The translations under genes and the position numbers were made by a program. The notes beneath the pieces are model-generated. The model saw only the letters and a program-made list of their open reading frames with translations, did not search any database and was not told the origin of the DNA. Below are positions 11,808 to 23,329 of a stretch of 64,000 bases of DNA, piece by piece (within the stretch, counting starts at the first letter, position 1; each line of letters opens with the position of its first letter). Origin of the DNA: Coenobita brevimanus (Eukaryota; Arthropoda; Malacostraca; Decapoda; Coenobitidae); contig CM064690.1 in NCBI GenBank assembly GCA_032717465.1, positions 26,804,653-26,868,652 of the forward strand. Reading direction: 5' to 3'.

Positions 11808-12095
11808 TCTCACGGTCCGGACAACTCTAGTATTCTGTGCCAGCTAACGCCAGACGATTTTATTCAGCTGGAAGTGAGTCAAGGGAGCCTGGGAATTAAT
11901 ACAGCCACTATCAGGCATCTCGTGGGTTACTGCAGTTACCCCTAGACGATTTTATTGCTCTGAAAGTAAGCCATAGAAGTCCGAGTTAATACTGTCACTA
12001 TCAATCATGACAGGGACAGTTCTACTATTCCAGCCAACGCCGGACGATTTTATTCAGCTAAGAGTGAGTCACAGGAGCCTGAGAGTGTTAATCCT
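11808..12095 (+). repeat. three tandem type A family copies (92-98-bp period)
   Basis: Cores lie at 11851-11870, about 11943-11960 and 12041-12060. Copies one and three carry the upstream CTAGTATTC/CTACTATTC stretch and CCAACGC-like word. All three have a downstream AGTGAGTCA/AGTAAGCCA word and AGCCTG or a decayed form of it. This is the clearest type A reference in the window. Confidence 0.85.
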
Positions 12096-12227
12096 CCCAT
12101 CTCCCCCTCCAAGAACAATGTCCTGCGAAGAAACAGCCTCCCCTTCTGACAGCTCGACCCCCGAACATGGTGAATGATTCTTTGTCTCCCGCCATCCATC
12201 ACTCTATTCCATCCGCCCAGGCCCTTA

Positions 12228-12389
12228 GGGAGGGAAGAGGGAGGGAGGGAAGGACGGAAGGAGAGAGGGAGGGAAGAAGGAAGGAGGGTGAGAGAGATGG
12301 AGGGAGAGTGAGTGTTTGGGAGGGAGGAAATGGAGAAAAGAAGAGAAGAGAAAGGGAGGAATAGAAGTCAACGATTGTCAAAGCTGGAA

Positions 12390-12448
<59 letters not shown>
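12228..12448 (+). repeat. polypurine block with (GA)n
   Basis: GGGAGG and GGAAGG words at 12228-12390 lead into perfect (GA)n at 12394-12448. Confidence 0.95.
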
Positions 12449-12449
<1 letters not shown>

Positions 12450-12451
<2 letters not shown>

Positions 12452-12931
12452 TACAGTACTTACAAAACATGAGCATATCTATAAACCTACATTTCCATGC
12501 TGTATACATTAAAGGAAAAACCCAATTAAGAAAACTGCCTAATAAAGACGTGAAAACGAAAGAAAGAAAACACAAGAAAACAAACCAGAATCCGTACAAA
12601 AAAAAAAAACAAAAAAACGAAGAGGGGAAGAGAAAAGCGAAAATGGCTGGTACTTTATTTTTCAACTTCGCCACTTTTTTTTTGCTTTCTTTTTTTTTTT
12701 TTTTGCCATACTCTCGAAGACTGTGATGTATGACGTTGTTAATGGTTACAAGTTTTTTTTTCCTTAGTGTACTCCTTAGGCTATTCTGAGTACAGTTGCT
12801 TTTTATTTTTTGGTCGAGCTAAATCAAGATACTGCTAACTGGAAAGAACTGTAGAATACTGAGTAAAGATTTAATAATGACTAAAATGACGTGATAATAA
12901 CAAGTACAGAAGTTACAATAAACAAAGAAGT

Positions 12932-12966
<35 letters not shown>

Positions 12967-13275
12967 TAATAATGTGATTTCTAGAACTGCTCAGACACTA
13001 AAATGTTACTGACAGAACTAAAACACTAATTAGTTCACTGAAAAAGACGATGGAGGATGAAGAAAAGTGCAAAAAGGCGAAATTATAAGAGAAAATATGG
13101 GAAATTAATACGAAAAGAGCTTAAATTAGAATGGAACAAAATACTATACTTAAGAAATAAAAAACGGAAAAGAAAAATGGAGTGTTAGGCATAGGTATAA
13201 GGGGAGACTAAGCAGAAGTTTTGGCATGAAGGCGTCTTTGTGTCCTGTACTGAGGAGCCATAAGTCTTGTATGGT
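12450..13275. other. AT-rich DNA with poly-A/T and (AAT)n, no gene
   Basis: Poly-A at about 12599-12608 and poly-T at 12690-12703, then a clean (AAT)n run at about 12936-12972. The remainder is A-rich with no exon-like segment. Confidence 0.6.
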
Positions 13276-13985
13276 CTATTGGGCAAACACACTCTATCCC
13301 CCTACCCCCTTACCCATACACACACCCCTTTCCTTCTCCCCACTTCTTCACCCTTTTCTTTTTCTCATTTCCTCCCTCCCTTTTTTTTGCCTTCCCTTCT
13401 TCTTTCCTCTCTCCCCAAACCCCTACCCCATACACTCCTTTCTCCTCCCCTTTCTTCTTCCTCCTCTTTTCTCCCTCCCTTTTTTATTTTCCCTTTTTTC
13501 TTCTCTCTCTACACCTCCACCTCAAATATCCCTTTCCTTCTCCTTGTTTTTTCACCCCTTTCTTTCTTCCTCTTTCCTCCCACCCTTTTCAAGCATTTTC
13601 TGTTTCTTCTCTCTCTACTCCTCCCCATTCCCCCCACTTCTCCTTACTTCTTCACTCGTTTCTTTCGCTTCCCTTATCCCTTTATTTCTCCCTCCCTATA
13701 CGCTCCTCCCAAACCCTTCCCTCTCTTCCTATGTTGGTCTTTCTCCATATCCCCTTCCTCCTTTTGATCACCTATCCATACCCCTCCCTCCCTCCGCCCT
13801 TTCTCTCTCTGTATCCTCCCCCACACACTCCCATGTCTCTCCTTCCCTCCTCCACATTGCTCCCTTCTTCCTTCCTTCTCTCCTCTAACTCCCTCCCTCT
13901 CTCTCTCCTCCGACTCCCTCCCACCCTCCCTCGAATGATTTGTGGCTGTGCCTCATCTACCCAGAGCTCCAGCTTTCCTCCTCTT
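13276..13985 (+). repeat. polypyrimidine domain
   Basis: About 700 bp of TCCC, TTCC and CTTT words. The 220- and 166-aa Leu/Pro/Ser/Phe frames at 13226-13888 and 13267-13767 are in different phases of the same tract, so composition explains both. Confidence 0.9.
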
Positions 13986-14079
13986 CCTCCGTCGAGCTCA
14001 CTTGATCACGAAGAATGCAAAAGAGGGTGAAACAGACACCAGATGATATGTGGATGGGGAAGATCGGAGGAACTTTTAC

Positions 14080-14302
14080 CACTCACGAAAAACCATGCGA
14101 AGAGGTCCTCAGAAAATTACCAGACACGAAAAACCATGCGAAGAAGTGCTAAAAAAAAAAAAAAAAATACCAGTCGCGAAAAACCATCTGAAGAGGTGCT
14201 CAAAAAATTACCACTCACGGAAAACCATAAGAAGAGGTGCTCAGAAAATTATCATTCACGAAAAATCATGGGAAGAAGTGTTCGGAAAAATCAGAAATTA
14301 AA
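14080..14302 (+). repeat. 41-bp tandem repeat, five copies
   Basis: The word CGAAAAACCAT, followed by GAAGAGGTGCTCAGAAAATT-like sequence, recurs at about 14086, 14127, 14177, 14218 and 14259. Three of the four spacings are 41 bp; the other is 50 bp because of a poly-A expansion. The period is not a multiple of three, so the Lys-rich frame 14043-14333 reads successive units in different phases and is not a repeat protein. Confidence 0.88.
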
Positions 14303-14304
14303 AA

Positions 14305-14790
14305 GTCACTATAATTTCCGTAGACATGCCTAAAATACTAGAAAATACACAAGATCGGAAATGGAGTTACTTTATTTTTCAAGAAACTATCTTAAAGCAC
14401 CGGAACACATGATCTGAAGTGGAATTTCCAGCTGAATATTTAACATTCTATTTAAAGTTCGGGTGAAAAAGGAGGTGTTTTGCACGGTTTGTAGCTTGTC
14501 ATCTTAGTGGCCATCATCATCATCATCATAAAAAGCAAAAAGAAGCCAAACCAACGTCTCTCTATGTATCGTCACACTCAAAATTATCATCTCATATTAC
14601 CTATCATAATTTTGGGTCACCACCGGCGGGGGAAAGGGTAGCAAGAATAAAAAAAAAAAAATCGTCCTGAAGGGATTAATCAATATTTCTCACAATCCTT
14701 GAAAACAAAACGACGCCAAAAAAATCAACGAACAGCATCTTTCATACCAGCCACAATCTCTTTCTCATCCTGTATTACTCATCAATATTA
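14305..14790. other. no gene recognised
   Basis: A-rich DNA with a CAT run (about 14514-14528). A poly-A followed by ATCGTCCTGAAGGGATTAAT at about 14660 looks like the end of a decayed type B family copy. Confidence 0.45.
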
Positions 14791-14794
14791 AGGG

Positions 14795-15813
14795 GGGAAA
14801 GAGAGGGGGAGGTAAATGAAAAGGGGGAGAAGGATCAGGCACCAGAATTGGCCTGATCAAGGAGGAAGGTCTTGATAAATTAGCTGGCAGTCGGTAAGAA
14901 GGAAGAGGGGAAGGAGGGGAGGGGAAGGTAGAGGGGAAAGAGGGGAGAGGGGAAGGAAGGAAGGAAGGAAGAGGGGACAGGAGGGGAAGGAATCTCTTGA
15001 TATTCTGCGTGGTGTCTTGGTTGGGTGATTGAAAACTTTGGCTTATCTGCGTCGCTGAGGAGGGAAGGGGAGAGGGAGGGAAAGGATGGGGAGAGGGAGG
15101 GAAGGGATGGGGAGAGACGATGGAGAGGCTGGAGGGAGAGGAGTATGGAAGAAAAGGGATGTGGAAAAAAGGGCTTGGAGGAAAGAGGGAAAGAGAAAAG
15201 GGATGAAGATGGATTAAGCGAGAAGCTGGAGGTTAAAGGAAGGGTGGAAATGATGGAAGGAAGCGGTGAGTGGGGATGGAAGGAAGGAAAGAGTGAGGAT
15301 AGAAGGAAGGGAAGAAGGGGGATGAAGGGAAGAGGAGATGATGAACTGAAGGAATGGGATATGAGAATGGAGGGAAGGAATGGAGAGGGGAGGAGATGGA
15401 GGGAAAGGGGTCTGGAGAGAGTTTGGAAGGGGGATGGTGGATGATAAGGGTTTTGCGGTAAAGAGCATTGGTAGATTTAGGAGTTAGGGACAGATTAAAG
15501 GGGTTAAACAGCTAGTAGAAAGGAAGAGGGAAAAGTTGGAGAAGGAAAAAAGCAGCAGGAGAAGGGAGGTAAGAGGAGAAAGGAGGAGAATTAGGAGAAA
15601 GATAGAAAGAAAGGGAGGAATTTGGTAAAAGAGAAGGAAGTACAGACAGGGGAATAAAAGAGTAAGTGGAGAGGATGGAGAAAGAAGTAAAGATGAATCA
15701 CTGAAAAGAGAAAGAAAGTGAATGATATAAGGAAAAATAGAGTGCTGAGAGAAATGGTGGAGAAACAGAGAGGAGAGAAAGAGAGAAAAGAAATGCAACT
15801 AAAATGAGAAGAA

Positions 15814-15878
<65 letters not shown>
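14795..15878 (+). repeat. polypurine domain ending in (GA)n
   Basis: About 1 kb of GGGA, GGAA and GAGG words, less pure after 15440, ending in perfect (GA)n at 15820-15878. The Arg/Glu/Gly frame 15025-15444 is compositional. Confidence 0.9.
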
Positions 15879-15879
<1 letters not shown>

Positions 15880-16009
15880 CTGGGTTATATGTTTTCCTTT
15901 CTTCTGTTACGATCAAAGTTTGGGTGTTGGTCATAGCTAGTTGGGCTGTAACTCTCTCACTTGTCCTGCCACAGTTGATTGGAAGGTGTTGGCCCTAGCT
16001 GTGGTTGTG

Positions 16010-16525
16010 GTTTGCTCACCTACCACAACTACCACAATCGCTGCTGCCACCATTATCGCTACTACCACAGTCCCTGCTACCACTACTATACCAAACGCCC
16101 TGCCGCTACTCTTTGTCTGGTAGGTAAGGCAATAGTTGTGGTTATTTCCTTAATCACTGCTACCACCACAACCACTACTACCACAGTCTTTGCTACCACT
16201 TGTATTAAATTGGAAAGTGTGTTTTGTGGTGTGGGTGTACGCCGTCTACTATCTCTTCTACTGCATTTATGGTCTCTGCCACTACTGTTGTCACTATCAT
16301 TGTTACCATTACTACCACAATCATTGCTACCACTCCTACAAGTCTCTGAAACTGTGACACCTACCATTACTACCACAATCACACCTACCATACCACAACC
16401 ACCCCAACGACCACTGTTTCAACCACCATCACCATTACTATCACCATCACAACCACCACCCCACTAGCACCATCGTCAAAATCACCACATCTACCACTAC
16501 CTTAGCTACCACAACTACCACAATC
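16010..16525 (+). repeat. ACC/ACT/CAC triplet-rich segment
   Basis: Imperfect TACCACAAC-type triplets recur over about 500 bp, interrupted by less repetitive DNA at 16095-16290. Thr/Ile frames shift phase repeatedly. Confidence 0.8.
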
Positions 16526-16677
16526 ACCAGCACTTCAGGTAGATTACTAGACAATGAAGGAAGAAGAAACAAGATAAAGACTACCTATTAAAAGACACAC
16601 GGCAATAGGTGAGAAGAAAAGTCACAAGAAACTGGCCAGAAATACAAAGGACATGAAATAGCATGTAAATGATGCCT

Positions 16678-16683
<6 letters not shown>

Positions 16684-16733
<50 letters not shown>

Positions 16734-16756
16734 CGCTCGCTCGCTCGCTCGCTTCG
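16684..16756 (+). repeat. compound (CT)n(GCTC)n microsatellite
   Basis: (CT)n at 16684-16730 is followed by about six GCTC tetramers to 16753. The tetramer is a one-base variant of CTCT that has itself expanded. Confidence 0.95.
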
Positions 16757-16828
16757 GACCATTGGTGGTGGGGATAGGCGTAGTGTAAGAAGCATGTGTA
16801 AGGCCATTCTCTGAACGTGTGTGTACAG

Positions 16829-16832
<4 letters not shown>

Positions 16833-16896
<64 letters not shown>
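16833..16896 (+). repeat. (AC)n microsatellite
   Basis: Perfect AC tract of about 31 units. Confidence 0.97.
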
Positions 16897-16898
<2 letters not shown>

Positions 16899-17030
16899 TA
16901 TAACGAAAAATTAATGATGAAAATAATCCTGATAATGACTCTTACACAGAATGCCTTACACTGGTACTAAATCGGTTACATAACTAGGAATATTGGAATC
17001 ATCTCATTATATCCATCATTACATTGATTT

Positions 17031-17083
17031 CTACTACTACTGCTGCTGCTGCTACTACTACTACCACTACTACTGCTACTAAC
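17031..17083 (+). repeat. (CTA)/(CTG) triplet tract
   Basis: Interleaved CTA and CTG triplets, about 17 units. Confidence 0.9.
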
Positions 17084-17084
17084 A

Positions 17085-17445
17085 ATACAGTGAACTAGTT
17101 AAAACATCATAAAAACACCCATTACAAATAAATCCCCATTATCTCCCCCACACCCACACCCACCTCATACTTTTCAAGACCAAAAGGTATATGATTATTT
17201 TTCCCTTTAGCATCTGAGAAGGAGTTAATGTCAGATAGGGTTCCTTGTAATTAGCCCATTCCCTTTGTACCTCATGATTTTGTTCGGTAGTTCATTATTA
17301 GATTAAAAGGGAGGGTAGGTAGGGAGCGGTAGGGAGCCTGGCGTTAATTTAATTCCAGGAGATTATTGATAAGATTAACTAAACAAATTTGCATAAGAAC
17401 ACAGGTAGCTTAATCATATCTGTTTGGCCCCCTTGCTACCTGTGT
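17085..17445. other. no gene recognised
   Basis: AT-moderate DNA with no repeat unit or exon that I can identify. Confidence 0.4.
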
Positions 17446-17668
17446 ATCCCTCTCTCTCTCTCTCTCTCGCTCTCCCTCCTTATATTTTCGTCTACTTCAC
17501 TCGTCTTCCACCTCATGTCTTCACAGCTTCCATTCTCTTTCTTTCTCTCCTCTTCCTTCCTGTTCTCTCTCTCTCTCTCTCTCTCTCCCAGCTCTCCGCA
17601 ACACCCTCCCCCTCCTCTCCCCACGCGATAACCTCCCCCCCACCGGTAACCAAACACCCCACTATTCA
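17446..17668 (+). repeat. pyrimidine-rich segment with two (CT)n tracts
   Basis: (CT)n at about 17449-17468 and 17567-17588 within TCTT/TCCC-rich DNA. Confidence 0.9.
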
Positions 17669-17739
17669 TAAGAGCTCTTCCAACCTGTCGGCTAGAACGG
17701 CCCTAAAACAAACCATTGACACATGCTATACGGCCCGGA

Positions 17740-18058
17740 GTGGGGAGGAGAGGGATAGGGGAGTGGGGATGGGGAGGAGAGGGATAGGGGAGCGGGGATG
17801 AGGAGGACAGAGCAAGTGGTAGTGAAGAGGAGGAGGAAGTGGCGTGGGGAGCAGGAAGGAGAGGGATAGAGGAGTGAGATGGGGAGGATAAAGGTAGTGG
17901 AAGTGGAGAGGAAGAGGGATAGGTGAGTAGGATGGGGAGGACAGAGGAAGCGGGAGTGAAGAGGGAGTGGCGTGGGGAGTGGAGAGGATGGAGGAAGTGG
18001 GAGTAGAGAGGGAGAGGGTATACATAGGAGATGAAAGGAGTGAGGAAGGCAGAAGTGG

Positions 18059-18107
<49 letters not shown>

Positions 18108-18728
18108 CAGAGAGGGGGGGGGGAAGGAGGAAAGGCTGTGGAAAAAGAGGAAGGAGGAAGGGAGAGGGGAACAGTGATAGAAAGAGGAGTAAGGACAGGC
18201 GAAGAAGAGATGGAATGAGAGGAGAAAGATAGAAGAATGGTATGGGACGAGCAGAGGAAGTGGGATTTAGATGAGGAGGGATAGGTGGAGAGTAGGAGGA
18301 GGCAAGGGAATGAGAATAGTGGGAGAAGAGGAGTGAGGAGGGGGAAGGCAAGAAGGGAGTGGAGGAAGAGGGAGGGAAGAGAGATGGAAGGGGAAAGAAG
18401 GGTGATAAGAAGTGGTGAGGAAGTGAAATAGAAGAAGGGATTGGGATATGAAGATCAGATGAGAAAGAGGGAGGCAGAAGAAAGAGTGACAGAGAAAAAG
18501 AGGAATAAAATGGGGGTGGGAGGCAAGAGATCTGGGAAACAGAAAGGAATGGGAAGGTGGGAGTAAGTGTAGAGCGGGGATGATAGGGAAGATGATAGGG
18601 TGAAAGAGGGGTGAAGAAAATAAGAGAGGTGAAAGTTGTGGTGAGAGAGGAAGGGAAGAGAAAAGGGAGAGGGAGATAAAGAGAAGTAAAGGAGAGAGAT
18701 AAGCAAAAAAAAAAAAAAAAATAGAGGC

Positions 18729-18770
<42 letters not shown>
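17740..18770 (+). repeat. polypurine domain with (GA)n at 18063 and 18731
   Basis: Over 1 kb of almost uninterrupted GGGA, GGAG and GAAG words. Imperfect local repeats of GGATAGGGGAGTGGGGATGG occur around 17752-17800. (GA)n lies at 18063-18100 and 18731-18769, a G-run at about 18114-18123 and poly-A at 18705-18721. Minus-strand Ser/Pro/Leu frames of up to 219 aa are compositional. Confidence 0.92.
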
Positions 18771-18771
<1 letters not shown>

Positions 18772-18899
18772 GCTTTACGCCCCCTAACCCCTTTCATCAC
18801 GTCTGTTTGGTCGCGATTTTATTCATGGTTACAACAAGAGGGTAAACATCGACACCAAACCCCATTTTTCCATTCTCTCCTTTTTTCTTTCCTTTTTTT

Positions 18900-19435
18900 G
18901 TAAATCCCGAGGTAGAAAGGGCACTGGGGAAAAGGGGGGTGACGAGGGGGACAAAAGAGGGGGAAGGGGAGGGAAAGCAGGAGAGGGGAATGAAGGAAAA
19001 GAGGGGAGATGAGGAGGAAGAACGGAGTAACACAGGAAAAGGTGGAGGATGTAGGAGGGAGAAAGAGGTGGAGGGGAAGAGAAAAGGGGAGGAAAGGGGA
19101 GGGGAAGAGAAAAGGGGAGGAAAGGGGAGGGGAAGAGAAAAGGGGAGGAAAGGGGAGGGAAAAAGGAAAAGATGGAAAATAGGGAAAAGAAGGTAGGAAA
19201 AGAGGACAAGGAGGAGATGAAAAGATAGAAGGGGGGATAGAAAAATGGGGCGAGAGGGAAGGGAAAAGAGGGGGATGAGGGGTGGAGAGAAAAGGGGGCC
19301 GAGAGACTGGAAAAAAAAAAAGAAAAAAAGCAGGAGGTGAGGTAGGAGGGGGAAAAAGAAGGGAGGGAGGGGGGGGGATGGAGGAGAGAAAATGGGGAGG
19401 GAGACGGGGGGGGGGTGGCGGAGAGAAAAATGCGT
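18900..19435 (+). repeat. polypurine domain with 28-bp tandem repeat
   Basis: GGGGA/GAAAA-rich DNA. A 28-bp unit beginning GGGGAAGAGAAAAGGGGAGG repeats at 19073, 19101 and 19129. G-runs at about 19370-19378 and 19405-19414 are G-quadruplex prone. Confidence 0.9.
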
Positions 19436-19645
19436 GTAGATTAAATTGGAAAATAAGTTAGTGGTGAAGTATTAGGCTGATAAAGTTAATGTGAAGAGGG
19501 GGAAGAAAATTGGCCTTAAAAACGGAGATTAAGTCGACAGGGTTTCTTATCAATCATTTGGCTCGGCATGGAAGGAGAAGGATTAGGAGGGGGATTATAC
19601 CTGCTTTAATCATCATATGTATGCGATGAGGTGTATTTGTGAAGG
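19436..19645. other. no gene recognised
   Basis: Short AT-moderate interval between purine DNA and a CATA tract. Confidence 0.4.
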
Positions 19646-19647
19646 CG

Positions 19648-19735
19648 TTAGTACATGCATACATTCATAAATACATACATACATACACACAAATAAACAC
19701 ATACACACACACACATACATACACATACAAATACA
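19648..19735 (+). repeat. (CATA)n/(AC)n imperfect tract
   Basis: CATACATA tetramers mixed with ACAC units. Confidence 0.88.
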
Positions 19736-20066
19736 TTTCTAGCTGTGGATAAATGTATATACCAAGAGAAGGAAATGAAAAAAAAATGGGCATAAACATT
19801 AATAAAAAGTTATGAAACAGAAATGACAGGAGGAGAAGAGAAACGGAAAAGAAAACATGAAAAGAGAATGAAAAAAAGAAACAGATAGAGGACATGATAT
19901 GATGGGAAAAATATATGGAAAGATAAGGGCGTGGGATGGGATATTGAGAGGGTGATTGGGTAAGAAAGGAGTGGAGGGAAGGAGGGAGGGAGGGAGAGAA
20001 GGGAGAGATGATTGAGAGTAGGGTTAAGAAGAGACGGAGGGAGGCAGAGAGGGGGGATCAAGGGAC

Positions 20067-20068
<2 letters not shown>

Positions 20069-20122
<54 letters not shown>
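20069..20122 (+). repeat. (GT)n microsatellite
   Basis: Perfect GT tract of about 27 units following a purine block at 19965-20065. Confidence 0.97.
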
Positions 20123-20571
<449 letters not shown>

Positions 20572-20699
20572 GGAGGGGATGATGGGGATGTATAAAGTAA
20601 GGAAGGGACAGAGTTGGCATAATATGACTAGGGTACGTTAGCTTAGGACAGGTAGCATAAGGGATGAAAAGAAAAGGGATAAGTCTGATAGGAAGAGAA

Positions 20700-21045
20700 G
20701 GAGCTGGGGGAAGAAGGGTGTGTGTAAGGTAGACAGAGAAGAGGAGGGGAAAGGAGGGGTACACGTAAGGCAGGAAGGGGAGAAGAGTGGCAAGTGTAAG
20801 GTAGGGAGAGGAGAAGAGGGGTAAATGTACGGTAAGAAGAGAAAAGGGAGGGCAAGCATAGGTATGTGTGTGTGTTGGGTAGAAAGAGATGAGGAATGGA
20901 GAGATGTGTGTAAGGTAGGTGAAGGACAGGAGGGATGAGGAGGGGTGTGTGTATGGCAGAGGAGAGGAGGGGTGTGTGTAAGGTAAGGAGAGAAGAGGAA
21001 GGGAGAGGAAGGGTGTATGTAAGGTAGGGAGAGGAGAAACTGGGT
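20700..21045 (+). repeat. imperfect minisatellite, GTGTGTAAGGTAGGGAGAGG-like unit
   Basis: Units combining GTGTAAGGTAG with a GGAGAGGAGAAGAGGGG purine block recur about every 35-60 bp (for example at 20720, 20762, 20795, 20916, 20968 and 21017). Variable spacing and phase argue against coding for the minus-strand Ser/Pro/His frames. Confidence 0.75.
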
Positions 21046-21369
21046 GTGTATGAATTCGAAGAGGAAAGGGAGAAGAAGGAAGGTGTATGGACAGTAAAGT
21101 ATTAAGAGCGGAGGAGGGGACAGGAAGGGTGTGCGTGTGTGTGGGTGTGTGAATAGGGTGTGGAGGGAGGTGTAGAAGGCAAGGAGAGGACGGAGTTGAC
21201 ATATATCACTCCCAGATGACAAGGTTCACATCCCCGCCGGCTAAACCTTTATCTCCCGTCACATCTCCTCGCACTTGGGTTTATGGGAAAGGGGTTAACC
21301 GTGGGGACCTAAAGGATGGATTTGCGTCTGGGAACTGTTTGGTTTAGGTGAAGCGTCTGTTAGTTTTAG

Positions 21370-21525
21370 CTGAGTCGATGAAATGGGTGTTTTAGTTAGA
21401 GATGAAATAGGTGTTTTGGTTAAAGCAGATGAAATGGGTGTTTTAGTTAGAGTAGATGAAATGGGTGTTTTTGAGTAGATGAAATGGGTGTTTTAGTTAG
21501 AGTATGTGAAATGGGTGTATGGGAG
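21370..21525 (+). repeat. about 27-bp tandem repeat, six copies
   Basis: The unit GATGAAATGGGTGTTTTAGT followed by TAGAGTA recurs with small indels from about 21376 to 21515. Confidence 0.88.
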
Positions 21526-22240
21526 GGTTTTGCTTGGTTTTGCTTGTGACTATGTCTATAAGCTTTTCAGTTTATAAGAGGCTTTTGTTTTTTTGTCCCT
21601 GAATATGTGGGAGTTATATGACACTATTTTGTAAGTTACTGATAGTGAATACAGTGCAGTTCTATGTCCAGACTCTGTTCAGTTTTTAAGAAGATTCTGT
21701 TATGTTTTGTACGGAATATTCAGTGAGATTAAGGAAGCTCCCTAACACCTTTTCTCAAGCGATTTATTTTATTTGTTACACCTTACTGTCCTATTCTGCG
21801 TTACATAAATCCATCCAGTACCTCCATACCTTGCAAATATAACCTACAAAAGGATACTAACCAGCTATATCCAAAACTAAATCGCTTAGGGCTTTATGTC
21901 ACTCTTTTCTACCTTGATAGTGACATGGTATGATAGGAAGATGCTTTGTAACTATATATTTGTTTTGGTTATGCACACCATTATGCGGCTGCTTTTGTGT
22001 CTATTTTTAGCTATTATTTGCTTTGTGTTTGTTGTCCTGGCTGTGTATGTTCCCTTTGTTCCTGATCTATACTCTTGCTTTGTTTGCTTTGAATCATGCG
22101 CATAGTGAAGTCACTGTTTGCTTGTCTTTGTTACTGATATACGCTTTTACTGCTGTTTACTCTGATCGTGTATATTATAGTGAAGGCGTTGTTTGTATTT
22201 TCCCTTGTTTCTCAGCTCTTCCTCTGCTGCTTGACACTGG
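21526..22240. other. AT-rich DNA, no gene supported
   Basis: T-rich DNA. Hydrophobic frames at 21896-22105 and 22023-22295 come from T-rich sequence, overlap in different phases and have no recognisable domain. I do not call them. Confidence 0.45.
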
Positions 22241-22259
22241 CTCACTTTTTTATGCATTT

Positions 22260-22470
22260 TTTATCAGGGTCGGTCTCGTCTTCGGGTTCGCGTAAGGGGA
22301 GACGGCGAGAGCGAGACCAGGGGTGAAATTAAATAAGAGGCCACGTCCGCCATATTGGATCCAGACGCACCTAATTATCCTCTCCCTTGGCCCGTTTCCC
22401 CGTATGTCTGTCGGTTGAAATAGGTCACTTGGGATTCGAACGAGCCCAATTTTCACCTAGCCCTCTGAAA
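22260..22470 (-). other. GC-richer segment with YY1-like and B-box-like words
   Basis: On the minus strand it carries GTTCGAATCCC near 22432-22442 (B-box-like, 10 of 11) and TCTGGATCCAATATGGCGGA at about 22345-22364. The latter contains a CCAAT word and a YY1-type ATGGCGG. A closely similar stretch is at 52632 on the plus strand, so this is probably part of a dispersed repeat, not a promoter. Confidence 0.35.
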
Positions 22471-23090
22471 TACCTCGAAGTACAGCCCAAAACTCGGTGA
22501 GAAATATAATGAATGAGAACCAAAATGCCCGCGTTGTCCGGTCTGTGGTGGCACGGGGGTTGTTAGGGTCACACATGGTTGTAATCACCTCGTTCCGACC
22601 ACAGTGGTGTTGGGTGCCACTTACGTATTCATATTCGGCCCAAATTTGTTTGTGTTAACGGTTCGTCGGTGCCTTTCGGAAGACACACATACATATCTCA
22701 TACCGCACATACAAATATACACACATAGATTACATACATACGGTACATGCACACAGCCATATGCACACACTTACAGTTGGATTTATTCATGCATGGACTC
22801 ACACGTGCTTAGGTTTATACACACAACAAGAACGCAGAATAACATCTCTATATACTGTAAATAAATAGTAATCTCTTTCTCTCTCTCTCCGTTTATATGT
22901 AAATCTAATCGGTTCATCAGTAAATTCATCAGTAAATAAAACTAATATACGTCATGTGCATTTAGGTAACAGTTTTAAAGATTGTCAACCCATGTCATCA
23001 GCAAAAGTTATATTATCGATGAAGCTGCCTGTTTTTTACATGTATCAGGTACCTTTTGCCGCGCTGGATTACAGAAAAAAGTTAAATACA
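22470..23090. other. no gene recognised; imperfect ACAT/CACA words
   Basis: The segment at about 22680-22850 is enriched in ACACATACA words. The rest is non-repetitive without exon-like features. Confidence 0.4.
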
Positions 23091-23091
23091 A

Positions 23092-23117
23092 TGAGAGAGA
23101 GAGAGAGAGAGAGAGAA
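23092..23117 (+). repeat. (GA)n microsatellite
   Basis: Short perfect GA tract. Confidence 0.95.
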
Positions 23118-23239
23118 CCCCCCACTCTATTCCCACTTCCCTCTTAACAAACAAGCTTTATACCTCTACCCACCTCCCCATTTCCCCCCTTATATAACTA
23201 AGCCCCAATCGCTTCCCAGACACCCAATCCCTTTCCCGT

Positions 23240-23325
23240 CGGTGTCAGTGGCCGATTGCGGATTTAGTGCACTTGGAGAGCTTCAGCGTGATAGATAAGG
23301 GATCGGATTCCCCGGTGTGGCATTT
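23240..23325 (+). mobile_element. possible tRNA-derived SINE head (decayed)
   Basis: TGGCCGATTGCGG at about 23250 resembles the A box of a type II tRNA (TGGCCGAGTGG class). About 50 bp downstream, GGATCGGATTCCCC at 23303 is B-box-like but matches the pol III consensus only partly. The distance is right for a Leu/Ser-type tRNA head. No intact cloverleaf or CCA-type end is evident, so at best this is a decayed SINE or tRNA pseudogene. Confidence 0.35.
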
Positions 23326-23329
23326 GATC

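Noticed and set aside
14043..14333. Lys/Arg-rich repeat protein
   Set aside because: The repeat unit is 41 bp, so successive copies are read in different frames; similar residues arise only by chance.
21896..22295. Hydrophobic frames of 69 and 90 aa
   Set aside because: Overlap in different phases in T-rich DNA; no domain or splice context.
22680..22860. ACACATA-rich stretch as a separate minisatellite
   Set aside because: No consistent unit length; only loose enrichment of CACATA words.
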